From a virus, in IMG/VR virus record IMGVR_UViG_3300022542_000154, positions 1 to 30,593 of that record: DNA of 30,593 bases, one strand, 5' to 3'. Below are positions 14,032 through 21,247 of this stretch, in pieces. Numbering within the stretch: the stretch's first letter is position 1; each line of letters begins with the position of its first letter. Position numbers and translations under genes: made by a program. A model generated the notes under the pieces. The model was not told the origin of the DNA and did not search any database. It worked only from the letters and a program-made list of their open reading frames with translations.

Positions 14032-14502
14032 TTACGACCTTACAACGCTGTGTGAATATTGATTACCATTAGATATATAAGGCTTTAGTAGATTATATAC
14101 ATTTGCATAATTTATCTGTTCGTCTGAATATTCACTGAATTTCTTAGTTATCGGTCCAACAGTTTTTTCGATTACTCTTTGACCAACATCAGATAATAGA
14201 TCACCTCCAATAGCTCGTAAAGCTAATTCGCAAACTGCGTTTTGAAGTGCAACTGGGTAGATAGTCTCTCCATCTAATAAACGAGGCATTGTTAGTGCTT
14301 GTGTATCGTTGAGAGTAGTTCCTACCCAAGATTGACCATATACAGATTCCATATAATCCATTGCTAAGTAGATATAAGCTTCTTTTTGAGCGTTATCACC
14401 CGTCCAAGAAGTGTTATTTCTTTTTAGGAAATAAGCATCTATAAAAGCAACATCAGCATAAGTGTCTGAGTTAGATAATCCTGTGCCATCTTCTATAATC
14501 AT
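14032..14502 (-). CDS. Head-tail connector adaptor ('DnaT-like' family, 156 aa)
   Basis: The product begins MIIEDGTGLSNSDTYADVAF, the D-TGL-NA-SYVS-like start found in phage proteins annotated 'putative DnaT-like ssDNA binding', which are in practice head-tail connector adaptors. A helix follows (KEAYIYLAMDYMESVYGQSW), then ALTMPR and an ALQNAVCELALRA helix with VIEKTVGPITKKFS. This helical-bundle pattern with V--E-VGP-----Y is that of gp6-like adaptors. It docks to the portal. Its ribosome-binding site is AAAGGTAATTAG. Confidence 0.75.
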   Translation of the reverse strand: MIIEDGTGLSNSDTYADVAFIDAYFLKRNNTSWTGDNAQKEAYIYLAMDYMESVYGQSWVGTTLNDTQALTMPRLLDGETIYPVALQNAVCELALRAIGGDLLSDVGQRVIEKTVGPITKKFSEYSDEQINYANVYNLLKPYISNGNQYSHSVVRS

Positions 14503-14512
14503 CTAATTACCT

Positions 14513-14863
14513 TTAGTATTCCAAGAGAACCGCAGTTAAGCCTGTTCCGCCTGTAATCTCAATAGTTCCAGCAAGATACTTTTCAATAGTGCTTGTTCTA
14601 ATAACCACCATTTCACCTATTGCTATTGAACCTACTGCGTAACCAGAGGAAATGTCAATGTTGCCTACACCGCTAACAGGAACAGTTGTTGCACCGTCAC
14701 CGTCTATGATTGGAGTCAAAGCTCCTGCTGTGCCGTTAAGTAGAGATAAATACTGATTTCCACCGCTTGAATAAGCGAAAGTATCAGAACTTCCGTCTAG
14801 TGTAGTCTCTGTAACTGTTACCGCTCCAGTGCCTTGTGCATTTGTTGCTACGATTGTTGCCAT
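14513..14863 (-). CDS. Virion structural protein of the capsid block (116 aa)
   Basis: The protein is beta-rich, Thr/Gly-rich and short, with VTVTETTLDGSSDTFAY and a repeating GxGxxDIS pattern. It is not recognised as a defined family. It lies between a capsid decoration candidate and the connector genes, which suggests a head decoration or stabilising protein. The composition (few charges, many T and G) is typical of phage virion proteins. The start has a GGAGCTAAATC site. Confidence 0.5.
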   Translation of the reverse strand: MATIVATNAQGTGAVTVTETTLDGSSDTFAYSSGGNQYLSLLNGTAGALTPIIDGDGATTVPVSGVGNIDISSGYAVGSIAIGEMVVIRTSTIEKYLAGTIEITGGTGLTAVLLEY

Positions 14864-14873
14864 GATTTAGCTC

Positions 14874-15023
14874 CTAATCTCTACTAGAGTCTTTTTTATC
14901 ATTAATTTCTTTAGTAGCTTTTGGTTTTTCTTTTGTGTATTTCCCCGTTGCTAACCAATCTTTAACGTCAATAGCGTGAGGAACTTTGTGTTCCTTTCCG
15001 CTTTTTTTATCATATAGTTTCAT
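14874..15023 (-). CDS. Small basic phage protein in the head block (49 aa)
   Basis: The 49-residue frame starts MKLYDKKSGKEHKV with a site AAGGTGTAGATA and ends in a TAG 10 bases before the next ATG. It contains the PHAIDVKDWLATGKY segment and a Lys-rich C-terminus. I recall similar short proteins (basic start, 'DA-EWL--GKW' type segment, Lys tail) next to phage major capsid genes, but with no function assigned. The position between two structural genes supports it being real. Confidence 0.55.
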   Translation of the reverse strand: MKLYDKKSGKEHKVPHAIDVKDWLATGKYTKEKPKATKEINDKKDSSRD

Positions 15024-15026
15024 TAT

Positions 15027-15419
15027 CTACACCTTGCTTACAAATGCTGTATAAGTTACCGCTGTTGCAGTTGTTCCCTCTTTAGTAGCTGTTACTCTAA
15101 AGTAGTCAGCACCAGTTGTTAAACGCTCTAATTGCTCAGAAGTGAAACCGATTTGATATTGACCAGCTGTTGCAGGAAGCGTTGTTAATTCGCCTAGTGA
15201 TACATATGTACCAGCTACTGCATCAGAAACCTCAACTTGTAGTGTGTAATAGTTTGAACTATCAACCGTACCAGTTGTTACACTTGTGTTAATTACTGCT
15301 ACATAACTAGCTGAACCTAAGTTTTGACCAACAATGTTAGCACCCGTACATGAAGCAGTTGCACCAACTACCTCATCCTCTGCGATTAATCCTAATGAAT
15401 CAAAAGTTTTATTTGCCAT
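15027..15419 (-). CDS. Capsid decoration-like protein (130 aa)
   Basis: The protein is beta-rich and follows the major capsid gene directly. It has GLIAEDEVVGATASC, SSNYYTLQVEVSDAVAG and a TSEQLERLTTGADYFRVTAT segment. An immunoglobulin-like or jelly-roll decoration protein is likely given size, composition and place, although a minor tail protein with an Ig-like fold cannot be excluded. The start has a good GGAG-type site. Confidence 0.52.
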   Translation of the reverse strand: MANKTFDSLGLIAEDEVVGATASCTGANIVGQNLGSASYVAVINTSVTTGTVDSSNYYTLQVEVSDAVAGTYVSLGELTTLPATAGQYQIGFTSEQLERLTTGADYFRVTATKEGTTATAVTYTAFVSKV

Positions 15420-15432
15420 TTTCTATCTCCTG

Positions 15433-16338
15433 TTAAGCAGTTGCTGCTGCATCTGTAATGTTTTTAAGTCTAGCTGCTGAACGTGGAGCAAAAACACCCA
15501 TTCCGCTATACCATTCTACACGAGTTCTAAGTGCTGGTTTCGTTTCAAGTTCACCAATGTCACGAACATCCATTCCACCATTTTCAAGACCTGATACTTC
15601 ACCTTCACCAAGTGCAACAATATAAATAGATGTTGTTGTTCCTGTTTCAGTATATCCAAGAATATCATCGTTGTTGTTGTCTTTGTCAGCGATAAGAATT
15701 GGAATATCATTGTATGTTGTAACTTGACGACCAAATTCATCAATAGTATAAGAAATGTTTCCACCAACCGCTGCTGTTCTAGCTGCAACCGTTAAGCGTC
15801 TACGAACCGACTTACTCATGATAATATAGTTTGCACCGTCAACTGCATCAATGGCTTCATCAAGTTTAGCTAAAGAAAGTCCTGCACCTGTAGCGTGATT
15901 AGCAATTAAAGCATCACCTGTTAAACGAACTTGAAGACCATCAAACTCACGAGGCTCTGACTCATTATCACCTTTAATGAAAGATTTAGTCCATGCTAGT
16001 GATAGGGCTTTAATTTTCATTCCCTCTTGTACTGCTCTTTGGTCTGCTCCCATTGTATCAACGATAAATTTATCAACATCTAAATCACCACCAGCAATTG
16101 TTAGTGCTTCTACTTTAGGGTTGATAATACCTGTTGACTCTGTATAAGATTCATTTACACCACGAAAACCAATTCCGGGCAATGTTTCTTCTACATTATA
16201 CTTTAGTGAATTTCCTTGAATACCTGTAAACGGTAAAACTCTTAAAATATCAGAAGTTTCTGCAAACTTTTCTAATACACCTTGTCTATATACATCACCG
16301 CTATTTTGTTTAGCAGCTTCAAGTAATGTTAATGCCAT
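15433..16338 (-). CDS. Major capsid protein (HK97-fold, no long delta domain)
   Basis: The 301-residue product follows the scaffold gene, as expected for a phage with a separate scaffold. It has the typical course of an HK97-fold capsid protein: an N-terminal MALTLLEAAKQNSGDVYRQG helix, an SLKYNVEETLPGIGFRGVNE segment (the N-arm/E-loop region) and a DKFIVDTMGADQ segment. The C-terminus has ALRTRVEWYSGMGVFAPRSA, the R-EWY-G-GV-hhhA ending I recall in related phage capsids. No N-terminal delta domain is visible; the separate scaffold serves instead. Confidence 0.85.
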   Translation of the reverse strand: MALTLLEAAKQNSGDVYRQGVLEKFAETSDILRVLPFTGIQGNSLKYNVEETLPGIGFRGVNESYTESTGIINPKVEALTIAGGDLDVDKFIVDTMGADQRAVQEGMKIKALSLAWTKSFIKGDNESEPREFDGLQVRLTGDALIANHATGAGLSLAKLDEAIDAVDGANYIIMSKSVRRRLTVAARTAAVGGNISYTIDEFGRQVTTYNDIPILIADKDNNNDDILGYTETGTTTSIYIVALGEGEVSGLENGGMDVRDIGELETKPALRTRVEWYSGMGVFAPRSAARLKNITDAAATA

Positions 16339-16352
16339 TATTTAAATCCTTC

Positions 16353-16934
16353 TTATTTAGCTTGGTTTCTTCCATGCTTCATTTTTTCACCAGCGCTCAT
16401 CTTAGATACATCTACATGATGATCGCCACCTCTATTTCCACTAGCTCCGCCACCTGAATTATCAGCAGCACCGATATAGTGCTTTCCGGCTTCGCCTGAC
16501 CATGTTGTCATAAATTCAGATAGAGGCTGTTCGCCAACTACTGCTTTATTGTCCACGATTGTAACTTGCCCTTTTAATAGTGCTTTTGCAGCATCCATAA
16601 AGTGAGGCAATACACCGACTTTAGCTAAACTATCTGTTAAGCCACCATCTACGATAACATTGTGAAGATTAGTATTTAATCCGCTGTTTGACTCTGTAAG
16701 TTTTGCAATATCTTTGTCACGGTTTTTTAAATCGTGTTCCGTTTTCTTGCTAGACTCTTTTAAGTCGTCAAATTTGTCTTGCAACTCATAATATTTTGTT
16801 GAGTCAATGTCACTGTCGCGATTTTTCTTCCGCTCTTGTTTCATCTCGTCTAATATTTCTGCGTTCTTTTTAGCAAGTGACGCGTTTCCAGCTTTTAATT
16901 CTACAATCTCAGATTGAGCTTCTTCTAATGTCAT
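16353..16934 (-). CDS. Capsid scaffold protein
   Basis: The 193-residue product has a charged, coiled-coil-like first half (EIVELKAGNASLAKKNAEIL onward to about residue 95), a short helical middle (about 98-118, LTDSLAKVGVLPHFMDAAKA) and a Gly/Ser-rich tail with NSGGGASGNRGG, then a His/Lys-rich end. Coiled coil followed by an 'L--AL---GV----' helix and an NSGGG linker is the layout of internal scaffolds encoded directly before HK97-fold capsid genes. A GAGGAAAAAAC site and a leader with two short inverted repeats precede it. Confidence 0.75.
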   Translation of the reverse strand: MTLEEAQSEIVELKAGNASLAKKNAEILDEMKQERKKNRDSDIDSTKYYELQDKFDDLKESSKKTEHDLKNRDKDIAKLTESNSGLNTNLHNVIVDGGLTDSLAKVGVLPHFMDAAKALLKGQVTIVDNKAVVGEQPLSEFMTTWSGEAGKHYIGAADNSGGGASGNRGGDHHVDVSKMSAGEKMKHGRNQAK

Positions 16935-17165
16935 GTTTTTTCCTCAGGAATAATGTTGGCATTACTCAGTAATAACCACTATGACTATTATAACATAATC
17001 TTAGAGAATAATAAAACTTGATATATTTTTATATAAATATTGATATTAATTAGTATTAAAAGAATTTGTAAATTTATTGTCTATATTATTTAATATGATT
17101 TTACACACTTCAATTTTTCTGATACACTTATTATGTACTGAAATAAATCTAACAAAAGGAGATGA
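16935..17165 (+). promoter_or_regulatory. Divergent promoter region for the two-gene cassette
   Basis: This 231-bp noncoding gap separates the scaffold from the plus-strand cassette and is extremely AT-rich. A plus-strand -10-like TATTAT at 17129-17134 precedes an AAAAGGAGATGA ribosome-binding region. On the other strand lies the scaffold promoter, so the region is a divergent intergenic spacer. No phage operator repeat is evident beyond AT-rich tracts near 17010-17060. Confidence 0.4.
16987..16992 (-). promoter_or_regulatory. -10 box for scaffold/capsid genes
   Basis: TATAAT is read on the minus strand as TGTTATAATAG, 53 bases before the scaffold ATG. It gives the head genes their own promoter next to the plus-strand cassette. 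The predicted leader contains TAATG/CATTA and ATTAC/GTAAT inverted repeats (16950-16975). Confidence 0.48.
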
Positions 17166-17540
17166 ATGTATAAGGACTATGGACTGACTAACAGAGAGTG
17201 GAGTAAGATTAAAGAGGAAGTGATAGACAAAGAGTTAAAGAGTGTTCAAGTAAAGAAGAAATACAATCTTGATTCTAAGCAGATATGGTTTCTATATAAT
17301 AAGCTACTTCAAGAGAAATACAACCACTTATACAAAAGAGATAAGTTAGTAAATCCTAAAGTCGGGGATTTCGTTTACTGCGATTATGATGGATTTGGAA
17401 GAGGTGTCATACATAGCTTTTCATTAGATAAGTCAATAATGATAGTTAAGTTTGACAAAAGAGAATTAACGACATTCTGCGATAGTAAGCTGATGGTTAC
17501 TGTTTTTGATAATGTAAAGAGAAAAATTACAAGGGTATAA
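17166..17540 (+). CDS. Plus-strand cassette protein 1: HTH plus SH3-like domain (124 aa)
   Basis: I do not recognise a named family. The N-terminal half is helical and charged; VQVKKKYNLDSKQIWFLYNK at about 43-62 resembles a helix-turn-helix. The C-terminal half starts VGDFVYCDYDGFGRGVI at about 81-97 and looks like a small SH3/KOW-like barrel (V-GD-V---DG-G-G-V pattern). This is followed by IMIVKFDKRELTTFC. Such two-part proteins could bind nucleic acid as regulators. It lies opposite to the structural genes with its own promoter and a strong AAAAGGAGATGA site. It is followed, 2 bases after its stop, by a membrane-protein gene. This independent transcription fits a phage moron. Confidence 0.6.
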   Translation: MYKDYGLTNREWSKIKEEVIDKELKSVQVKKKYNLDSKQIWFLYNKLLQEKYNHLYKRDKLVNPKVGDFVYCDYDGFGRGVIHSFSLDKSIMIVKFDKRELTTFCDSKLMVTVFDNVKRKITRV

Positions 17541-17542
17541 AG

Positions 17543-17764
17543 ATGAATGATTTTTACGCTTATGTTGAGCTAAGTTATATATTTATGATGATAGTTACTG
17601 CACTTAATGCAATCACGAGAAAGCTAGATAGCGATGATTATCGATACTTAGTTATCGCACCAATTACAGCGTTTATATTGATAGTGACATTCCCTATTAA
17701 AGTTATTGCTGATATTAGAACTTATTTTATAAAGCTAAAAGATATTAATTATACTTCTCTTTGA
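17543..17764 (+). CDS. Plus-strand cassette protein 2: two-pass membrane protein (73 aa)
   Basis: The protein has two hydrophobic segments (about 9-26, LSYIFMMIVTALNAI, and 38-57, IAPITAFILIVTFPIKVIAD) linked by a charged loop (TRKLDSDDYRY), and a basic C-terminus. It lies 2 bases after the HTH/SH3-like gene with an AAGGG site, so the two are one operon. It overlaps the convergent minor head gene by 20 bases. Its function is unknown. A small inner-membrane protein in a moron is often a superinfection-exclusion or toxin-type protein, but that is only an inference. Confidence 0.6.
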   Translation: MNDFYAYVELSYIFMMIVTALNAITRKLDSDDYRYLVIAPITAFILIVTFPIKVIADIRTYFIKLKDINYTSL

Positions 17765-18764
17765 GTTCCTTTAGCGAAAGCGTTCTCCCTCTTTGGTTAA
17801 TCAGATTACTCATAGTGATTTTACCATCGAGGAACATATCTGCACGACCTTTCCCTAATAAATCATTTATGAATGTCTTATTTTTAGTTTTTAGCCACGA
17901 ATTAAACGACAAATCGCTACTCACTTGACCATCTAATGAACTTTGCGTACCTTTTGGAATTTCATCAATATCTATTCCAAGCTCTCTGAATGATTTTAGT
18001 ACAGGCAAAACAGTACTTCTACAACGCCAATGAGTTTGGTGTGGTGGCTCTCTGAATGGGAAACTGTGCCCTATTGGTTTTTTATCAGTCGTCCATGTCT
18101 TGCGAGAATATGCTTTACAGAAGTCACTTGTGCGTTGATCCAAAACGGCTAAGTATTCCCACTTTTTTATAACATCGTCATTATCTTCATACGTCATCAT
18201 TCTAGCTTGATTAGCGACTGTATTGGCTGATGTGATAGTGATTGTCTCTGCGTGACGTTTCGATACTCCTAGTGTGTTCTCTACTCGTTTAGATAGTGTG
18301 TAATTATCCTCACCAATAGATACGCCTAGTTTGATGGCTTTATCTAAATCGTTTTGCATTGACTTTTCTAGTGATTTGTAATATTCTCCAATCGTTGCTC
18401 CTTGTAAAAGAGTAGTTTTATATATATTCTCTAGTGCTTTATCTGATGGAATACGTTTCATTATTTCAACACCAGCAATTGCATTTAGTGAAGATACTGT
18501 GTAACTTGCTTCTATTTTAGCTAAATCGTCTAACTCTTCTTGAACAAAATCAATATCTGGTGCAACTCTACTTTTGAGTTCTGCAATTACTAATCTCATG
18601 TTTTTAAGCTCTATATGAGAGGCGGTTTTAATAGCTATGCTAATATCTTCAATGATATTTGTATATGCTCTTGCTACATCCTTTGATAAGTTATTACTAA
18701 CTCTCTGCAAAATAAGGCTTCTTGTGATGGCAAGGTCTGCGAGGATATCGGTGATATTAGCCAT
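17745..18764 (-). CDS. Minor head protein (Mu F / SPP1 gp7-like head morphogenesis)
   Basis: The 339-residue product contains the family signature in the C-terminal half. This is VLDQRTSDFCKAYS at about 207-220, followed by FPFREPPHQTHWRCRS at 235-250 with the PPH---HWRCRS element of phage Mu F-like head morphogenesis proteins. A helical N-terminal 150 residues precede it. These proteins bind portal and scaffold and are encoded after the portal. Here two fibre-like genes are placed between portal and this gene. It overlaps the plus-strand cassette at its end. Confidence 0.82.
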   Translation of the reverse strand: MANITDILADLAITRSLILQRVSNNLSKDVARAYTNIIEDISIAIKTASHIELKNMRLVIAELKSRVAPDIDFVQEELDDLAKIEASYTVSSLNAIAGVEIMKRIPSDKALENIYKTTLLQGATIGEYYKSLEKSMQNDLDKAIKLGVSIGEDNYTLSKRVENTLGVSKRHAETITITSANTVANQARMMTYEDNDDVIKKWEYLAVLDQRTSDFCKAYSRKTWTTDKKPIGHSFPFREPPHQTHWRCRSTVLPVLKSFRELGIDIDEIPKGTQSSLDGQVSSDLSFNSWLKTKNKTFINDLLGKGRADMFLDGKITMSNLINQRGRTLSLKELKEKYN

Positions 18765-18767
18765 AAA

Positions 18768-20252
18768 TCAATCTACCGATATTAAATTCATATTCATATA
18801 ATCAACTGTTAGATTGCTTGTTTCGTTTACATTAGCTATCCAAAATTCAATATAATCATTTTCTTCCAACTCTGGCATACAACTTAACGGAATATTTCCA
18901 ACTCGCGTTCCTACTCCGACCTGTTGCTGTTCACTTGGTGCTGTTGTTACACCATTAATAGCGAATCTTGCTCTAACTGTTTGGTTATTTCCTACAGATG
19001 TAACACTACACACAACGTCTACTTTAAATCTTCTTTTCTCTTTTCCTGTATAAAGAAATCTATTGTTGCCTACTATCGTAAAATCTGCTGATGTTGTTAC
19101 TCCCGTTATTGTTCCTGCAACTTTCACAAAAACCCCAGCTGTTGTGATTGTTGTTTCTGCTGATGCTGATAAGTATTCACAAGCGTAAGAGGGCGGTCTT
19201 GTGCCTTTCCCTGTTGATTCATCTTCTAATATGAATCTAGGTCTTTCGTCTTGAATAGCCTCTATATTTGTGCTGTCTCCCTTAATAATAAAACGAGCAG
19301 CCTTATATAAGCCAGAAATTGCTTGACCTTGAAAAATACTATAATCTACCGGAGCTTCTTCTGCTTGTGATTGTGAGTCGTAAACAGTAGAGCCGTAAAT
19401 AAGAAAAAATAAGTTCTCTTCTTTTGGGCTTCTCAATAGCGTGTGTGATACATATTTATTAGTAGGTAATGCGACTGTATCTGTGCCATCATCATAATAT
19501 TTAGGAATTATTAAAGTTGATCTGTTTTGAACTGTTGGTATTCCACCTACATGGTAAACTCTCGATACTTCTATATTCGCGGTAGTTGCAAATGAAATAC
19601 GTCTTCTTTGTGCATTATAAAAAATCCCACTTTCTTGGTCTATTTGTAAAGGTACGCTTGTGTTTTCAGAGTATGTTCCACCCTCTGTATATAAAACGCC
19701 TATTGATTGTTCTATCCATTGTCTTTCATTATATCCCTCTTGACCTATTGCGAAAGTTAATTGTATTGGTTCTTGCAAATCACTTCCTGGCCCACTTTGT
19801 CCCTGCAAAGCTTGAAGTCGTGCCAAAGGAAGTATTGTCTTTGTTTCTTCGTCTGTGAATTTGTCATCACTAAACAAGATTGATGTAGAGTCAACGCCAA
19901 CCCATGTAGAACTGTCTCCTGCTGCAATAGTTGGGATTATAGCTGTTCCACCTGTGTAATTGTAGTGAGCGCCTTGAATGAAATAATCAAAGCTGATAAT
20001 ATCTATCTTTGTTGTATCAGCATTAAGAGATACGATATCGTCAATAGGTACCACACCTGTTAAATCAGTTTGATCTCCGACTTTATTAGCAAATTCTTCA
20101 TCACTAAGTGGTGTTGTGTCTGTTAGGTCGTGTACTGTGCCATCTTCATCTATTTGCTTTAGGTGCTTATCATCTTCATCGACATATATAATAACTTTAC
20201 CACCCGGTGGTGATGTCGGTTCTCCAATTGTGCTAAATCTTGCTGTACTCAT
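18768..20252 (-). CDS. Large beta-rich virion protein, probable fibre/decoration (494 aa)
   Basis: The product begins STARFSTIGEPTSPPGGKVI, with YVDEDDKHLKQIDEDGTVHD at about 23-42, an 'adhesin attachment' opening that I recall in phage fibre proteins. The middle (about 60-350) is strand-rich. The last ~130 residues (ACEYLSASAETTITTAGVF onward, ending ENDYIEFWIANVNETSNLTV) look like a C1q/TNF-type jelly-roll, a common receptor-binding or capsid-decoration module. Its place between portal and minor head protein, with the collagen-like gene next to it, suggests a head fibre or other virion fibre rather than a tail fibre. I cannot tell which. Confidence 0.5.
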   Translation of the reverse strand: MSTARFSTIGEPTSPPGGKVIIYVDEDDKHLKQIDEDGTVHDLTDTTPLSDEEFANKVGDQTDLTGVVPIDDIVSLNADTTKIDIISFDYFIQGAHYNYTGGTAIIPTIAAGDSSTWVGVDSTSILFSDDKFTDEETKTILPLARLQALQGQSGPGSDLQEPIQLTFAIGQEGYNERQWIEQSIGVLYTEGGTYSENTSVPLQIDQESGIFYNAQRRRISFATTANIEVSRVYHVGGIPTVQNRSTLIIPKYYDDGTDTVALPTNKYVSHTLLRSPKEENLFFLIYGSTVYDSQSQAEEAPVDYSIFQGQAISGLYKAARFIIKGDSTNIEAIQDERPRFILEDESTGKGTRPPSYACEYLSASAETTITTAGVFVKVAGTITGVTTSADFTIVGNNRFLYTGKEKRRFKVDVVCSVTSVGNNQTVRARFAINGVTTAPSEQQQVGVGTRVGNIPLSCMPELEENDYIEFWIANVNETSNLTVDYMNMNLISVD

Positions 20253-21035
20253 TTAATGCTCCAATATTAATCTGCCATCAATTAGCAGTTCGCTTTCAAT
20301 ATCAATTCCGCCCATTACAATCATTTGCTGATTATATGGTATCTCAATTGCTTTATCTATAAAATCGTAAGAAAAATTATCTGGTGTATATCCACCGCCA
20401 CCTTGTATTATCTTTTGCTTAGGCATTTTAACACGTTTAACACTTCCATCGCTGAATGTTAGCACTAGGAAGTCATTTACTATCTTTGCATCTGTTATTG
20501 ATACGCCCACAAGACCAATAGGTCCACTATTCCCTTGAATCCCTCTAGGACCAACTAAATCATCTTTATTATCATTAAGCCACGAGCTAACCATTTCTTC
20601 TACAAGGTCCAGTGAAACACTTTCACCTCTAGGACCTTGTGGACCATCTTTAGGAATAGGAATATTATCTAATTCTTGGACCACTACATTTAATAGGTCA
20701 GTCTTTATTTTCTCTACTTCTAAATCACGCTTCTTCACAAGTTTATTAATCTGCGCTGTGATTAAACCATTCGCTACTTTAGAATCAAAATCAACACCGT
20801 CTTTCCCGTCTTTGATTTCTATCTTAGATATTTCATCTTTAATTGTTTTATCTATCTGCACATTGAAGTGGTCCACTCTTTCATGGAGTAGCTTTATCTC
20901 TTTGGCATATTCGTTCTGAAAGTAATTAATCTCTTTCTTTATGCTATCATTATCACCCTCTAAATCATTAACACGTTGATTTAATGCACTTAATCCTTGA
21001 ATGAGGGTTGAGAATAATTCGGAGTTATCAGCCAT
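20253..21035 (-). CDS. Coiled-coil/collagen-like fibre protein (260 aa)
   Basis: The true start is taken as the ATG at 21035 (MADNSELFST); a TTG 15 bases upstream is in frame but has no ribosome-binding site. The N-terminus is a coiled coil (about 5-115). Two short collagen-type Gly-X-Y runs follow: DGPQGPRGES at 130-139 and GPRGIQGNSGPIGLVG at 162-177. The C-terminus is a strand domain ending YNQQMIVMGGIDIESELLID, a terminal motif seen in phage fibre proteins. Collagen-like runs in phage proteins form trimeric stalks. It is encoded between portal and the large beta-rich protein, and overlaps the upstream 72-residue gene by 8 bases. Confidence 0.6.
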   Translation of the reverse strand: MADNSELFSTLIQGLSALNQRVNDLEGDNDSIKKEINYFQNEYAKEIKLLHERVDHFNVQIDKTIKDEISKIEIKDGKDGVDFDSKVANGLITAQINKLVKKRDLEVEKIKTDLLNVVVQELDNIPIPKDGPQGPRGESVSLDLVEEMVSSWLNDNKDDLVGPRGIQGNSGPIGLVGVSITDAKIVNDFLVLTFSDGSVKRVKMPKQKIIQGGGGYTPDNFSYDFIDKAIEIPYNQQMIVMGGIDIESELLIDGRLILEH

Positions 21036-21246
21036 TTTTCTTTTCAGCAAATGAAGTTACAATTATTATAGGTGCTGAGTCCATATCTAATTTTAATGTT
21101 AAAGATTGAACATTTTTAGGGATTTCAATATGCTTGCTTAGTAAATCAAATAATTCTTTTGCCTCTGCTATACTGCTCATCTCTTTTGACATCTTTAAAT
21201 CCTTTATGTTTGTATGGATATCTATTTCAAGCATATCTACTTTCAT
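21028..21246 (-). CDS. Small hypothetical protein after the portal (72 aa)
   Basis: The 72-residue product is charged and alpha/beta in appearance and ends SFAEKKNG. No family is recognised. Its place between portal and fibre, with 1-base spacing to the portal stop and an 8-base overlap with the fibre gene, makes it a real gene of the head operon. Confidence 0.6.
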   Translation of the reverse strand: MKVDMLEIDIHTNIKDLKMSKEMSSIAEAKELFDLLSKHIEIPKNVQSLTLKLDMDSAPIIIVTSFAEKKNG

Positions 21247-21247
21247 C

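Noticed and set aside
15516-15788. A 90-codon alternative frame inside the major capsid gene
   Set aside because: It lies wholly within the capsid frame, is composed of low-complexity Gln/Leu/Thr runs produced by the frame shift, and has no independent start signal.
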